Origin: Burkholderiaceae bacterium
Lineage (GTDB): Bacteria; Pseudomonadota; Gammaproteobacteria; Burkholderiales; Burkholderiaceae
Assembly: GCA_947462685.1 (NCBI GenBank)
Contig: CANHPL010000015.1
Span: 1 to 47,883, forward strand
Length of the DNA stretch: 47,883 nt
Reading direction: 5' to 3'
Below the pieces are notes generated by a model. That model ran no database searches and had not been told where the DNA came from. It saw only the letters and a list, made by a program, of their open reading frames with translations. Below are positions 34,254 through 44,086 of the stretch, piece by piece; the stretch's first letter is position 1; each line of letters begins with the position of its first letter. A program made the translations under genes and the position numbers.

Positions 34254-35303
34254 ATGCAACTTCAAGCTCCTCAGTTTTGGGAATCCAAGGGACTCCTTTC
34301 CTTTTTACTTTGGCCTCTTTCTCTTATCTATGGGTTTGTCATTATTGTCAGAAAATTACTTTTCAAAATCAGAGTATTGACGAGTAATCAGTTATCTGTA
34401 CCGGTCATCTTTGTGGGCAATCTGCGTGTAGGGGGTACTGGCAAAACACCATGTGTCATTGCTTTGGCCAAAGCACTTCAGCAAAAAGGATTCCAGCCAG
34501 GTGTGATTACACGTGGTTATCGTTCACAAATCAGTCGTCATGAAACAAAAGAGGTATTTATTGCCGACCAAGCTTTAGCCGTTGGTGATGAAGCTCTTCT
34601 CATGGCACAACAATTACATCCTTTACAGATTCCAGTTTGGATTGGTTCGAAGCGTTACTTGGCAGGGCAGCATCTCCTGAAAAAACATACCACTTGTAAT
34701 GTCATTATCAGTGATGATGGTCTACAACATTATGCTTTGGCACGGCAGGTTGCAAGGGATGGTGGTAAGGATATCGAAATCATTGTGCGCGATGATCGGG
34801 GCGAAGGAAACGAATTACTGTTACCCGCTGGGCCACTTCGTGAACCTTTAACCAGACCTCGAGATTTAACCTTCAACATGAAAATCTATTGTAAAGATCA
34901 TGTAAGCTTAGATGATATGACGCCCGAACCGCAAAGTTGTGAAATTGCTTGTTACATGCGTCAAACCTATCAATTAATCAACCCTACAATCAAACAAGAT
35001 CTTAACCATTGGCATGGTAAACATGTCTTAGCCGTTGCGGGTATTGCAGCTCCTGAGAAATTTTTTAAGCCCCTTAGAGACTTGGGTTTTCATATTGAAT
35101 GCCTAGCTCTTGAGGATCATGCGGATTTATCGTCATTCAACTGGAATCAATACCCACGCAGCTCTACAGATGTGATTTTAATAACTGAAAAAGATGCCGT
35201 AAAATGTCAACATCTACAGGATGACAGAATTTGGGTTGTTCCTCTAGTGGCTGTCATACCCAATGCAATGATTGATTGCATCAGTGAAATTTTGTATCGC
35301 TAA
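34254..35303 (+). CDS. lpxK: Tetraacyldisaccharide 4'-kinase
   Basis: LpxK phosphorylates the lipid A disaccharide precursor at the inner membrane. The 349-residue protein has an N-terminal membrane-associated helix, then VIFVGNLRVGGTGKTPCVIALA containing the Walker A loop. Next are GVITRGYRS, DDGLQHYALARD-like ISDDGLQHYALAR, and LPAGPLREPLTR. It is in the exbBD-lpxK-Trm112-kdsB cluster, linking it to lipopolysaccharide synthesis. Confidence 0.94.
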   Translation: MQLQAPQFWESKGLLSFLLWPLSLIYGFVIIVRKLLFKIRVLTSNQLSVPVIFVGNLRVGGTGKTPCVIALAKALQQKGFQPGVITRGYRSQISRHETKEVFIADQALAVGDEALLMAQQLHPLQIPVWIGSKRYLAGQHLLKKHTTCNVIISDDGLQHYALARQVARDGGKDIEIIVRDDRGEGNELLLPAGPLREPLTRPRDLTFNMKIYCKDHVSLDDMTPEPQSCEIACYMRQTYQLINPTIKQDLNHWHGKHVLAVAGIAAPEKFFKPLRDLGFHIECLALEDHADLSSFNWNQYPRSSTDVILITEKDAVKCQHLQDDRIWVVPLVAVIPNAMIDCISEILYR

Positions 35304-35317
35304 CCAACGAGTTCATC

Positions 35318-35497
35318 ATGGAAAAACGTTATTTAAATATTCTAGTATGCCCTAACTGTAAAGGCAGTCTATCGCTTGATGAGGCCGCAAATGAGTTAAT
35401 TTGTGATCTGGATAAATTGGCCTTCCCGATTCAGGATGGCATTGCGGTGATGCTGATCGACCAGGCACGTCAAATCATGCCTGCTGTGAATCCTTAA
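35318..35497 (+). CDS. Trm112-family small zinc-ribbon-like protein (YcaR-like)
   Basis: This is a 59-residue protein starting MEKRYLNILVCPNCKGSL. It matches the bacterial Trm112/YcaR family: CPNC (Cys11 and Cys14), then LICDLDKLAFPIQDGIAVML. It lies between lpxK (14 bases before) and kdsB (4 bases after), the same neighbours as ycaR in enterobacteria. Trm112 proteins in eukaryotes activate methyltransferases; the role of the short bacterial form is not settled. Confidence 0.93.
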   Translation: MEKRYLNILVCPNCKGSLSLDEAANELICDLDKLAFPIQDGIAVMLIDQARQIMPAVNP

Positions 35498-35501
35498 TTG
35501 G

Positions 35502-36257
35502 ATGGATACGCCATTTATTGCTGTAATTCCGGCAAGACTCTCTTCTACTCGCCTTCCTCGTAAACCCCTTGCAGATATTGGTGGTGCGCCCATGGTAGTA
35601 AGGGTTGCAGAGCAAGCGGCAAAAAGTGCAGCCAGTCGGGTAATAGTCGCAACGGATAGTGATGAAATCATGGCAGTTTGTCATGCCTATCAAATCGAAG
35701 CAGTGAAAACAAAAACCTCGCACCCAACCGGCACTGACCGTCTGAGTGAGCTAGTAGCGCTCTTGAGGTTGGCACGAGATGAAATTGTGGTAAATGTGCA
35801 AGGTGATGAGCCCTTTATGCCGCCCAAGTTCATTAATCAGGTCGCTCAAGCTCTCTCGCAACACCGTGAATGTGCAATTTCCACTGCTGCTGTAGCAATT
35901 GAAGACACATCAGAGATTCAAAATCCTCACGCGGTCAAAGTAGTCTGTAATCTTCGCTCAGAGGCACTTTATTTTTCCCGGGCAGGAATTCCTTATGCGA
36001 GAGATCCACAAACCAATCAATTTCCTTATTTACGACATCTAGGTATTTACGCTTATAGGGTTCATTTTTTGCAAGCTTTTGCCGATTTACCCCCAGCCCC
36101 AATCGAACAAATCGAAGCCCTAGAACAACTTAGAGCCTTATATAATGGGTATAAAGTATATGTTCAGGTTTTTCATGAAACTCCGCCTCCTGGCATCGAC
36201 ACTCCTGAAGATTTAAAACAAGCCCAAATAAAATGGGCACAATTACATCAGAATTAA
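35502..36257 (+). CDS. kdsB: 3-deoxy-manno-octulosonate cytidylyltransferase
   Basis: KdsB makes CMP-Kdo for the lipopolysaccharide inner core. The 251-residue protein begins FIAVIPARLSSTRLPRKPLADIGG, the nucleotide-binding signature. It then has VIVATDSDEIM, TSHPTGTDRLSE, VNVQGDEPFMPP, and RHLGIYAYRVHFLQAF, ending in the dimer-forming region with PPGIDTPEDL. The ATG lies 4 bases after the Trm112 stop. A 37-base gap then leads to adk. Confidence 0.96.
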   Translation: MDTPFIAVIPARLSSTRLPRKPLADIGGAPMVVRVAEQAAKSAASRVIVATDSDEIMAVCHAYQIEAVKTKTSHPTGTDRLSELVALLRLARDEIVVNVQGDEPFMPPKFINQVAQALSQHRECAISTAAVAIEDTSEIQNPHAVKVVCNLRSEALYFSRAGIPYARDPQTNQFPYLRHLGIYAYRVHFLQAFADLPPAPIEQIEALEQLRALYNGYKVYVQVFHETPPPGIDTPEDLKQAQIKWAQLHQN

Positions 36258-36276
36258 AGTTATGATGGTGTAATAA

Positions 36277-36963
<687 letters not shown>

Positions 36964-36974
36964 CTTATCCAACT

Positions 36975-37421
36975 TTATTTGAGTTCTTTTAACGCACTTT
37001 CAAAGGACTCAATATCCTCAAAGCTTCGATAGACAGATGCATAGCGAATATATGCTACCTTATCTAATCTTTTGAGCTCCCGCATCACCATTTCACCAAC
37101 CCGAGACGTTGGAATCTCTTTTTCGCCTAGGCTGATGACCCGCTCTTCCAAGTGAGCCATCGCAGCATCAAATGCATCGGATGATACGGGTCTTTTTCTT
37201 AACGCTAATCGCATCGAGCTTATGATTTTTTCGCGACTATACTCCACACGACTACCATCTTTTTTGACCAGTGTGGGCATGGATAGTTCCACTCGTTCAT
37301 ACGTGGTAAAGCGTTTGTCACACTTTTCACAACGGCGACGACGTCTGACGGCTCGCCCATCCTCAGAAACTCTTGAGTCTAAGACTTGAGTTTCTTCATG
37401 TGGGCAAAATGGGCAATGCAT
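36975..37421 (-). CDS. nrdR: Transcriptional repressor NrdR
   Basis: NrdR represses ribonucleotide reductase genes in response to dATP and ATP. The 148-residue protein has a zinc ribbon with Cys3, Cys6, Cys31 and Cys34, an Arg-rich stretch ([10 protein letters not shown]), and the ATP-cone domain (about 49-139) with [21 protein letters not shown]. The gene begins 9 bases after the glyA stop, and glyA-nrdR is a common betaproteobacterial pair. No nrd gene is in the window. Confidence 0.97.
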   Translation of the reverse strand: MHCPFCPHEETQVLDSRVSEDGRAVRRRRRCEKCDKRFTTYERVELSMPTLVKKDGSRVEYSREKIISSMRLALRKRPVSSDAFDAAMAHLEERVISLGEKEIPTSRVGEMVMRELKRLDKVAYIRYASVYRSFEDIESFESALKELK

Positions 37422-37430
37422 TGTGCTAAG

Positions 37431-38678
37431 TTATGCTCCGTAAACTGGGAAGCGTTGGGTTAACTGCTCAACTTCTGAGCGGACACGGTCAATAGTGGCT
37501 TGGTCATTGGGTTGATCCAAAATGTCTGCAATCCAATTTCCCACCTGTACTGATTCTGGTACTTTAAATCCACGCGTAGTCATTGCTGGAGAACCTAAAC
37601 GAATACCACTCGTCACAAATGGCTTTTCCGGGTCATTTGGAATGGAGTTTTTATTGACGGTAATATGGGCCAAGCCCAATACTCTTTCTGCTTCTTTCCC
37701 AGTAATGTTTTTGGCACGTAAATCTACCAACATGACATGAGACTGGGTTTTCCCAGAAATAATTCTGAGACCACGGGTCACTAAAGTCCTCGCTAATGCA
37801 TCTGCATTATCCAAAGTTTGTTGTTGATACACTTTAAAGTCTGGTTGCGCTGCTTCTAAAAATGCGACAGCCTTTGCAGCAATTACATGCATGAGAGGGC
37901 CACCTTGTAATCCTGGAAAAATCGCAGAATTAATCGCTTTTTCGTGTTCAGCCTTCATGAGGATAATTCCGCCACGGGGGCCACGCAGACCCTTGTGCGT
38001 TGTAGAGGTAACAATATCGGCGTGTGGAACTGGATTTGGATATACACCGGCAGCAATCAAACCTGCATAATGCGCCATATCGACTAAGAAAATGGCACCA
38101 ACCTCTTTTGCCACTTTAGAAAACCTAGCAAAATCAATATGTAAAGAATAGGCAGAGGCACCTGCAATAATCAATTTAGGGCGATGTTGGCGAGCTAAAC
38201 GCTCCATCGCATCGTAATCGATAGCCTCATTGGCATCTAAACCGTAGGGCACAATATTGAACCATTTGCCACTCATATTGAGAGGCATGCCATGGGTTAA
38301 ATGGCCACCTTCAGCCAGACTCATACCTAAAATAGTATCGCCAGGCTTTAAAAAAGCTAAAAATACAGCTTCATTCGCAGAAGCACCACAATGTGGTTGC
38401 ACGTTGGCAGCATCTGCTCCAAATAAAGTTTTTAAGCGATCGATTGCCAGTTGTTCTGCAATGTCCACGAATTCGCAACCACCGTAATAGCGCTTGCCTG
38501 GATAACCTTCAGCATACTTATTGGTTAACTGTGAACCTTGTGCTTCTAAAACTGCTGGGGAAGTATAGTTTTCTGAGGCAATCAGCTCAATGTGGGCTTC
38601 TTGACGATGATTTTCAGATTGAATGGCATTCCATATTGCTGGATCAATTTTGGCTAGGTTGTTACTTCTTTCGAACAT
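37431..38678 (-). CDS. glyA: Serine hydroxymethyltransferase
   Basis: GlyA converts serine and tetrahydrofolate to glycine and methylene-tetrahydrofolate. The 415-residue protein has the PLP lysine Lys229 in [14 protein letters not shown], the substrate-binding region [19 protein letters not shown], and [15 protein letters not shown]. The length is normal for the family. It is the first gene of the glyA-nrdR operon. The 145-base gap to tolQ holds divergent promoters; I saw no glycine-riboswitch fold in the leader. Confidence 0.97.
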   Translation of the reverse strand: MFERSNNLAKIDPAIWNAIQSENHRQEAHIELIASENYTSPAVLEAQGSQLTNKYAEGYPGKRYYGGCEFVDIAEQLAIDRLKTLFGADAANVQPHCGASANEAVFLAFLKPGDTILGMSLAEGGHLTHGMPLNMSGKWFNIVPYGLDANEAIDYDAMERLARQHRPKLIIAGASAYSLHIDFARFSKVAKEVGAIFLVDMAHYAGLIAAGVYPNPVPHADIVTSTTHKGLRGPRGGIILMKAEHEKAINSAIFPGLQGGPLMHVIAAKAVAFLEAAQPDFKVYQQQTLDNADALARTLVTRGLRIISGKTQSHVMLVDLRAKNITGKEAERVLGLAHITVNKNSIPNDPEKPFVTSGIRLGSPAMTTRGFKVPESVQVGNWIADILDQPNDQATIDRVRSEVEQLTQRFPVYGA

Positions 38679-38823
38679 CTTTCAATTCCTTCATGAATTA
38701 GAGATAAAATACCAATCAATCCTATATGATACAAAACATGCTCTGACTTCACATGAAAGTTCAAAAAATTTCGCTGTTTTTTTGTGGTTCAACACTTACT
38801 GACTAAATATTACATATACGCTC

Positions 38824-39492
38824 ATGCAACACGAAGATCTTTCTATTATTAGCCTTATCCTGAATGCAAGTATCGTTGTTCAGCTGATTTTGGTACTGCT
38901 GGTCTCATTATCGATTGCATCTTGGTCAATCATTATCCGGAAAGGCTTTGCTCTTGGCTCGGTCAAAAAGGCTACTGAAGATTTTGAAAAGAACTTCTGG
39001 TCAGGCGGCGATCTCAACACGCTTCTTGAGGCAGCACAGCGCAATCAAAAGAAATATGCCAACTCTTTAGAGAGAATTTTTCAATCGGGCATGCAAGAAT
39101 TTTTAAAAGCAAGAGATATCGATCCGGCCCGTCGCGCGATGAAAGCAACATATCAAAGAGAAATGGACTCGTTAGAATCTAATTTACCGTTTTTAGCGTC
39201 CGTAGGCTCCGTCTCCCCTTACATTGGTTTATTTGGGACAGTCTGGGGGATTATGAATTCTTTCCGAGGTCTTGCCAATGTGCAACAAGCTACCTTGGCA
39301 AGTGTTGCTCCAGGAATCGCAGAAGCCTTAGTTGCTACTGCAATTGGTCTCTTTGCTGCAATCCCCGCTGTTGTGTTTTATAACCGTAGCGCTTCTGATG
39401 TCGATCGCCTAGCGATTCGATTTGAGACATTTATCGAAGAATTTACTAATATTTTGCAACGACAAACTCATGGCAAGTATCCAACGAAGTAG
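38824..39492 (+). CDS. tolQ: TolQ, proton channel of the Tol-Pal system
   Basis: TolQ forms with TolR the motor that energises TolA for outer-membrane constriction during division. The 222-residue protein has three membrane helices (about 15-37, 135-155 and 170-190) and the core LPFLASVGSVSPYIGLFGTVWGIMNSF. It starts the complete tolQRAB-pal-cpoB cluster. The tolR start lies inside the end of this gene (23-base overlap), so the two are translationally coupled. The promoter is in the glyA gap. Confidence 0.95.
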   Translation: MQHEDLSIISLILNASIVVQLILVLLVSLSIASWSIIIRKGFALGSVKKATEDFEKNFWSGGDLNTLLEAAQRNQKKYANSLERIFQSGMQEFLKARDIDPARRAMKATYQREMDSLESNLPFLASVGSVSPYIGLFGTVWGIMNSFRGLANVQQATLASVAPGIAEALVATAIGLFAAIPAVVFYNRSASDVDRLAIRFETFIEEFTNILQRQTHGKYPTK

Positions 39493-39895
39493 TCGTAGCG
39501 GCCGTCGCCGCGCTATGTCCGATATCAATGTAGTGCCCTATATTGATGTGATGTTGGTTTTGCTTGTCATCTTTATGGTGACTGCGCCGTTTGTTAATCC
39601 AGGGGTGGTAAATTTGCCAAGTGTTGGTGGGGCAACAGTACAACCATTACCCCCGATATTTTTAAATATTAATGACAAAGAGCAAATTAAAGTGAATGAA
39701 AATGGTGCGGCAACGCGCACGCTAACTCGCAATCAATTAGGAGCCTTTGCAAGAGAGCTTTCTGACAAAAACCCTGATCAACCAATGGTCATTGCGGCTG
39801 ATAAGTCAATTCGTTATGAAGTGGTCATGGACGTCATGTCGCAACTCAAAGAAAACGGCGTTAAACGCGTTGGTTTAGCCGTTAAGAGTAAATAA
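39470..39895 (+). CDS. tolR: TolR, inner-membrane component of the Tol-Pal system
   Basis: This is a 141-residue TolR. The N-terminus MASIQRSSRSGRRRAMSDIN is basic and cytoplasmic, then the helix VVPYIDVMLVLLVIFMVTA carries the functional Asp. The periplasmic domain ends PMVIAADKSIRYEVVMDVMSQLK. I chose the ATG at 39470 because the in-frame ATG at 39422 would add 16 residues unlike TolR and lie deep inside tolQ. It is followed immediately by tolA. Confidence 0.95.
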   Translation: MASIQRSSRSGRRRAMSDINVVPYIDVMLVLLVIFMVTAPFVNPGVVNLPSVGGATVQPLPPIFLNINDKEQIKVNENGAATRTLTRNQLGAFARELSDKNPDQPMVIAADKSIRYEVVMDVMSQLKENGVKRVGLAVKSK

Positions 39896-39898
39896 GTG

Positions 39899-40753
39899 AT
39901 GGCTATTGCTCCGGCGATTCGCTATTCACGATGGGAACATCCTGAACCAGGAACTAGAAAATCTTTTCTACTCTCTCTTGCCGCACACAGTCTTTTAGCT
40001 CTGATGTTTATGGTTGGCCTCAATTGGAAAACGAGCTCTACCCCAGCAGGAGTAGAAGTAGAGTTATGGGATAACTCTCCACCCCAAGTAATTGAAACAA
40101 CTCCAGTGGAAAAAATGGCGCCCATAGTGGATGAAAAAGCCGAAATAGTGATTGAAAAGAAAAAAGTAGAGCCCAAAATAGAGCCTCCCAAAAAAGTTGA
40201 AGTAAAGCCGGTCATACCACCTACGCCAGTTGAAAAAGAAAAGCCTAAAGTAGAAGTCAAGCCTAAGCCAGTTCCTAAAGTGGAGCCTCTAAAAGAAAAA
40301 CCGAAGGCCAAAGAGGAAGTAAAAGAAAAGCCAAAAGCTCCATCAGTCGATCCGAAACAAAAAGCTGCTGAAGAAAAGGAACGAGCAGATCGAATTGCAA
40401 AAATGCGAGCAGATGCAGGATCAGAAAGTGTTGGATCTGGAGGCACAAAGGGCTCTGGAACGGGAACTGGAGGAATTGCATCGCCAGGTTATGCGGATAA
40501 AGTTCGCCGGGTAATTAAGCCACGCATTATGTATAGTAATGCTGCTCAAGTTGAAGGCAATCCAGCGGCAAATGTTGTAGTTGACTTAGCGCCTGACGGA
40601 AAAATTCTCAATAAAAAACTAGTTAAGTCTAGCGGTTTAACTGACTGGGATGCAGCAGTGTTAAGGGCAATTGAGGATGTCGGCAGTTTTCCAAAAGATG
40701 AAAATGGCACCGTTCCAAAGTCGATTATGCTTATTTTTAGACCGAAAGATTAA
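39899..40753 (+). CDS. tolA: TolA, energy-transducing periplasmic-spanning protein
   Basis: TolA links TolQR to Pal in the outer membrane. The 284-residue protein has a short cytoplasmic start, one membrane helix (about 20-42) and a long Lys/Pro/Glu/Val-rich rod (about 65-170, many KVEPK-type units). A Gly/Ser-rich hinge (GSESVGSGGTKGSGTGTGG) follows. The C-terminal TonB-like domain contains PNVVVDLAPDGKI-type NVVVDLAPDGKILNKKL and WDAAVLRAIEDVGSFPKDENG. A GTG three bases upstream could also start it. The rod uses Pro-Lys repeats rather than the Ala-rich helix of E. coli. Confidence 0.92.
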   Translation: MAIAPAIRYSRWEHPEPGTRKSFLLSLAAHSLLALMFMVGLNWKTSSTPAGVEVELWDNSPPQVIETTPVEKMAPIVDEKAEIVIEKKKVEPKIEPPKKVEVKPVIPPTPVEKEKPKVEVKPKPVPKVEPLKEKPKAKEEVKEKPKAPSVDPKQKAAEEKERADRIAKMRADAGSESVGSGGTKGSGTGTGGIASPGYADKVRRVIKPRIMYSNAAQVEGNPAANVVVDLAPDGKILNKKLVKSSGLTDWDAAVLRAIEDVGSFPKDENGTVPKSIMLIFRPKD

Positions 40754-40774
40754 TTCCTATAAAGTAGATTACAT

Positions 40775-42055
40775 ATGAAAAAAATACTTGCTTGGTTATT
40801 ACCTACTCTTGCTGTTTTGAGTATGACCTCAAATGCTTCAGCACAAATGCAAATTGAGATTACTGGAGTTGGACAAACCCAATATCCAATTGCAGTGACT
40901 CGTTTTTTAAATGAATCCGGCTTACCTTCTTTTGTAACCGATGTTGTGCGCTCAGACCTTGCGAATAACGGTAATTTTGCAAATGTAGAGCGTGGCGAAA
41001 CAGAGGTGGCTGAAAATGCTAAGCCTGATTTTTCGATGTGGAGTTCTCGCCGTGCTCAAGCACTTGCCATCGGTACAGTAATGCCTCTGCAAAATGGTCA
41101 ATTTGAAGTGAAGTATCGTTTATATGATGTGGTAAAAAATCAATCGTTGGGAGGCACAAGCGTTACGGTTGATCGCAATAATTTACGCAAAGCTGGGCAT
41201 GCAATTGCTGACGATATTGTCCAACGCTTAACCGGAGAGCGAGGTATTTTTTCGACTCGCTTGTCATATGTTGTCAATAATGCTGGTCGCTATCAACTCA
41301 TGATTTCTGACTCTGATGGCCAAAATCCTCGTGAAGCACTATCAAGTACTGAGCCGATTATTTCACCTTCATGGTCACCGGATGGCAAACGTGTGGCGTA
41401 TGTTTCTTTTGAAAGTAAAAAGCCTGTTATTTACGTCCATGAATTAGCAACCGGTAAACGCATAGTTCTTTCGAATGAAAAAGGAAATAATAGTGCACCT
41501 TCATGGTCGCCAGATGGCTCAAAGCTTGCTGTATCTTTATCCCGTGATAACAATACCCAAGTTTATGTCATCAATGCCGATGGTTCTGGTTTAAAAAGAA
41601 TTTCAAGAAGCTCTGCAATTGATACTGAGCCACAATTCTCTGCAGATGGTAAATCGATTTATTTCACGAGTGATCGGGGTGGCTCTCCACAAATTTATCG
41701 GATGGGTGCGGACGGGGAAAGTGGCTCTTCCGCTAAGCGTGTCACCTTTAAGCATGCTTATGCCACAAGTCCACGTTTGTCACCTGATGGTAAATATTTA
41801 GCGTACATTGCTCGCTCGGGTGGCTTTCGTCTGCAACTCATGGAGTTGCAGACTGGCGAAGTAACTGCCTTAACTCAGACGAATTATGATGAAACACCTA
41901 CTTTTGCAGCGAATGGTAAATTTTTACTCTATGCAACCCGTGTGAATGGACGACCGGTTCTCGCAGCAGCTTCAGTTGATGGCCAAGTTAAACAAGTGTT
42001 GAGTATTCCTGGTTCAGTGGTGCGCGAACCAGCTTGGGGACCTTTTTTAAATTAA
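40775..42055 (+). CDS. tolB: TolB, periplasmic beta-propeller of the Tol-Pal system
   Basis: TolB binds Pal and is displaced during envelope constriction. The 426-residue protein has a signal peptide ending NASAQ, an N-terminal domain (about 25-160) and a six-blade beta-propeller (about 165-420) whose repeats are marked by PSWSPDGKRVAYVSF, PSWSPDGSKLAVSLS, PQFSADGKSIYFTSD and PRLSPDGKYLAYIA. A perfect 10-bp hairpin with an ATG loop lies within the coding region at 41830-41852. The 72-base gap to pal may contain a secondary promoter. Confidence 0.97.
   Translation: MKKILAWLLPTLAVLSMTSNASAQMQIEITGVGQTQYPIAVTRFLNESGLPSFVTDVVRSDLANNGNFANVERGETEVAENAKPDFSMWSSRRAQALAIGTVMPLQNGQFEVKYRLYDVVKNQSLGGTSVTVDRNNLRKAGHAIADDIVQRLTGERGIFSTRLSYVVNNAGRYQLMISDSDGQNPREALSSTEPIISPSWSPDGKRVAYVSFESKKPVIYVHELATGKRIVLSNEKGNNSAPSWSPDGSKLAVSLSRDNNTQVYVINADGSGLKRISRSSAIDTEPQFSADGKSIYFTSDRGGSPQIYRMGADGESGSSAKRVTFKHAYATSPRLSPDGKYLAYIARSGGFRLQLMELQTGEVTALTQTNYDETPTFAANGKFLLYATRVNGRPVLAAASVDGQVKQVLSIPGSVVREPAWGPFLN
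41830..41852. repeat. Perfect short-loop hairpin inside tolB
   Basis: TCTGCAACTC and GAGTTGCAGA form a perfect 10-bp inverted repeat around a 3-base loop (ATG), within the codons for RLQLMELQTG. No T-run follows on either strand, so it is not an obvious terminator. Codon choice appears to have preserved the pairing, or it is chance. Confidence 0.6.
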
Positions 42056-42062
42056 TGATTGT

Positions 42063-42091
42063 TTCAAAGAGTGAAAATAATGTACTAAAAT
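42063..42091 (+). promoter_or_regulatory. Candidate internal promoter for pal
   Basis: TTCAAA and TAAAAT are separated by 17 bases in the tolB-pal gap, ending 36 bases before the pal ATG. Extra expression of the abundant Pal lipoprotein over TolB would be sensible. The match is modest. Confidence 0.35.
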
Positions 42092-42127
42092 AGGATTAAT
42101 CGCTTTTCAATAGCCAAAGGAAATTTC

Positions 42128-42637
42128 ATGTTTAAGAACTTATTTAATCGTCACACACGTTTAGCCATCCTTTTAGCCATTACTCTTGGACTAGGTGCTT
42201 GTTCATCTGGAGTCAAATTAGATGATGTTGAAGCAGCGAAAAAAAGTGCTACTTCCACTGACTCAAAATTCGCAAATGAACCATGGAATGATCCCGCAAG
42301 CCCAATTTATAAGAAAAGCTTTTACTTTGACTTTGATAGTTACACAGTCAAATCTAGTGATCAATCGTTAATTAATGCGCACGCCCAGTTCTTGAATTCA
42401 AATAAGAATCAAAAAATTGTGATTCAAGGTAATACAGATGATTCAGGCACGACAGAGTACAACCTAGCTTTAGGTCAAAAGCGTTCCGATGCTGTGCGTA
42501 AATTACTCAGTCTCCTAGGTGTTTCAGAATCTCAAATGGAAGCTGTTAGTTTCGGTAAAGAAAAGCCCAAAGCAACTTCAGCGGATGATACCGGACGAGC
42601 GGAAAATCGTCGTGCAGATATTATTTACAACAAATAA
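42128..42637 (+). CDS. pal: Pal, peptidoglycan-associated lipoprotein
   Basis: Pal anchors the outer membrane to peptidoglycan. The 169-residue protein has a lipoprotein signal with lipobox LGAC, so Cys25 should be lipidated. The OmpA-like domain (about 60-168) contains FYFDFDSYTVKSSDQ, KIVIQGNTDDSGTTEYNLALGQKRSDAVRKLL and DDTGRAENRRADIIY, with the Asp and Arg that bind diaminopimelate. It is 9 bases from the cpoB start. Confidence 0.96.
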   Translation: MFKNLFNRHTRLAILLAITLGLGACSSGVKLDDVEAAKKSATSTDSKFANEPWNDPASPIYKKSFYFDFDSYTVKSSDQSLINAHAQFLNSNKNQKIVIQGNTDDSGTTEYNLALGQKRSDAVRKLLSLLGVSESQMEAVSFGKEKPKATSADDTGRAENRRADIIYNK

Positions 42638-42646
42638 TATTTCTGA

Positions 42647-43357
42647 GTGATACATCTACGTTTTTTAATCATTTGTTTTATAGTGGGGTCCTTTATAGGG
42701 GCCTCACATGCAGCTTTATTCGAAGATGGTGACGCCAGAAAACAAATCAATGTTCTCACAGAGTCTCTCAAAACGAATCAAAAAGCAGTTCTAGAATTAT
42801 CTATTTCTAACGATAAACTGAATCGTGAAAGCCAAGAGCTTCGAGGTCAAATTGAGGAATTGAGGAAAAGTAATGAAGAACTCAATGAAAGTTTAAAAAG
42901 CTATTACACAGAACTTGATTTGCGTTTGCAAAAACTTGAGCCCCAAGATGTTGAGATAGAAGGTGTCAAAGGAAGTTCACTACCTAGTGAAAAAGATGCT
43001 TATGATCTTGCTTTAATAGATTTTCAGAATGGTGATTTAAGTAAGGCAAACAAATCTCTGTCTGAATTCATTAATAGGTATCCGAGTAGTCCTTACCTGC
43101 CACTGGCTAAATATTGGTTGGCAAATACGCAATATGCACAAAAAGATTACAAAGCAGGTATATTAACTGCGCAATCACTGATCAAACAATACCCAGAACA
43201 TAAACGTGTCCCAGAGACTCTCAATACGATTGCCAATTGCCAAATTGAATCAGGCCAAAAATCAGAGGCTCGCAAAACCCTAGAATCGATTACCAAAAAT
43301 TATCCAAATACCAAAGCAGCCGAAATTGCTACCTCGGCCTTAGCTAAATTAAAGTAA
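42647..43357 (+). CDS. cpoB: CpoB (YbgF), Tol-Pal cell-division coordinator
   Basis: CpoB is a periplasmic protein that coordinates Tol-Pal action with peptidoglycan synthesis by PBP1B. The 236-residue protein starts at a GTG, has a signal peptide ending ASHAA, an N-terminal coiled coil (about 35-95, [16 protein letters not shown]) and three TPR-like repeats (about 115-235) with [20 protein letters not shown]. The stop overlaps the queC start by one base. Confidence 0.92.
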   Translation: MIHLRFLIICFIVGSFIGASHAALFEDGDARKQINVLTESLKTNQKAVLELSISNDKLNRESQELRGQIEELRKSNEELNESLKSYYTELDLRLQKLEPQDVEIEGVKGSSLPSEKDAYDLALIDFQNGDLSKANKSLSEFINRYPSSPYLPLAKYWLANTQYAQKDYKAGILTAQSLIKQYPEHKRVPETLNTIANCQIESGQKSEARKTLESITKNYPNTKAAEIATSALAKLK

Positions 43358-44085
43358 TGACCCCCATGCTAGAATTTTCTCAGTTCTCCCCGCGTAAAAT
43401 TGGAGATAGCGCAGTTGTCTTACTTTCAGGGGGATTAGATTCTGCAACAGTTTTAGCAATGGTAAAAAAGCTTGGTTACACGCCCTATGCTTTGTCATTT
43501 CGTTATGGTCAAAGACATTCTTCAGAGCTTGATGCGGCAAGTCAAATTGCAACAGTGCTCGGCGCAATTCGTCATGAAATTATTGATCTTGACTTGCGTC
43601 GTTTTGGTGGTTCAGCCCTAACGGATATGACATTAGAATTACCTACTTCAAAAACCAATACACCACATCAAAATATTCCCATTACGTATGTCCCTGCCCG
43701 AAATACGATTATGCTTTCCTGCGCACTTGGCTGGATGGAAGCTCTTAATGCAACAGATATTTTCTTTGGTGCTAATGCGGTTGATTATTCCGGTTATCCA
43801 GATTGTCGGCCTGAGTATGTCAAGTCATTTGAAACGCTTGCTAATCTTGCAACACGCGTGGGCGTTGAAGAACATACAGTAAGAGTCCATGCTCCGATTA
43901 TTTCGATGACAAAATCGCAAATCATTCAAACGGGTATTTCACTGGGCGTTGATTTTTCTCAAACAGTTTCCTGTTATCAAGCCAATACTCAGGGACATGC
44001 CTGTGGTATTTGTGAATCTTGTCGACTCAGACATATTGGCTTTGAGGAAGCAGGGGTTGCTGATCCAACCATCTATCAAAATTAA
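43357..44085 (+). CDS. queC: 7-cyano-7-deazaguanine synthase
   Basis: QueC converts 7-carboxy-7-deazaguanine to preQ0 with ATP and ammonia, for queuosine in tRNA. The 242-residue protein has the PP-loop SGGLDS (residues 24-29), the central [19 protein letters not shown], and the zinc site Cys206, Cys216, Cys219, Cys222 at the C-terminus. It overlaps cpoB by one base and precedes ribD by one base, so it joins the tol and rib sets in one possible transcript. The other queuosine genes are not in the window. A Met four codons in could be the true start. Confidence 0.95.
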   Translation: MTPMLEFSQFSPRKIGDSAVVLLSGGLDSATVLAMVKKLGYTPYALSFRYGQRHSSELDAASQIATVLGAIRHEIIDLDLRRFGGSALTDMTLELPTSKTNTPHQNIPITYVPARNTIMLSCALGWMEALNATDIFFGANAVDYSGYPDCRPEYVKSFETLANLATRVGVEEHTVRVHAPIISMTKSQIIQTGISLGVDFSQTVSCYQANTQGHACGICESCRLRHIGFEEAGVADPTIYQN

Positions 44086-44086
44086 C

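Noticed and set aside
38679..38823. Glycine riboswitch before glyA
   Set aside because: The 145-base leader is AT-rich and lacks the recognisable glycine aptamer core.
39922..40481. Long antisense open frames opposite tolA
   Set aside because: They arise from the Lys/Pro/Glu-rich codon repeats of TolA and show low-complexity translation with no family motifs.
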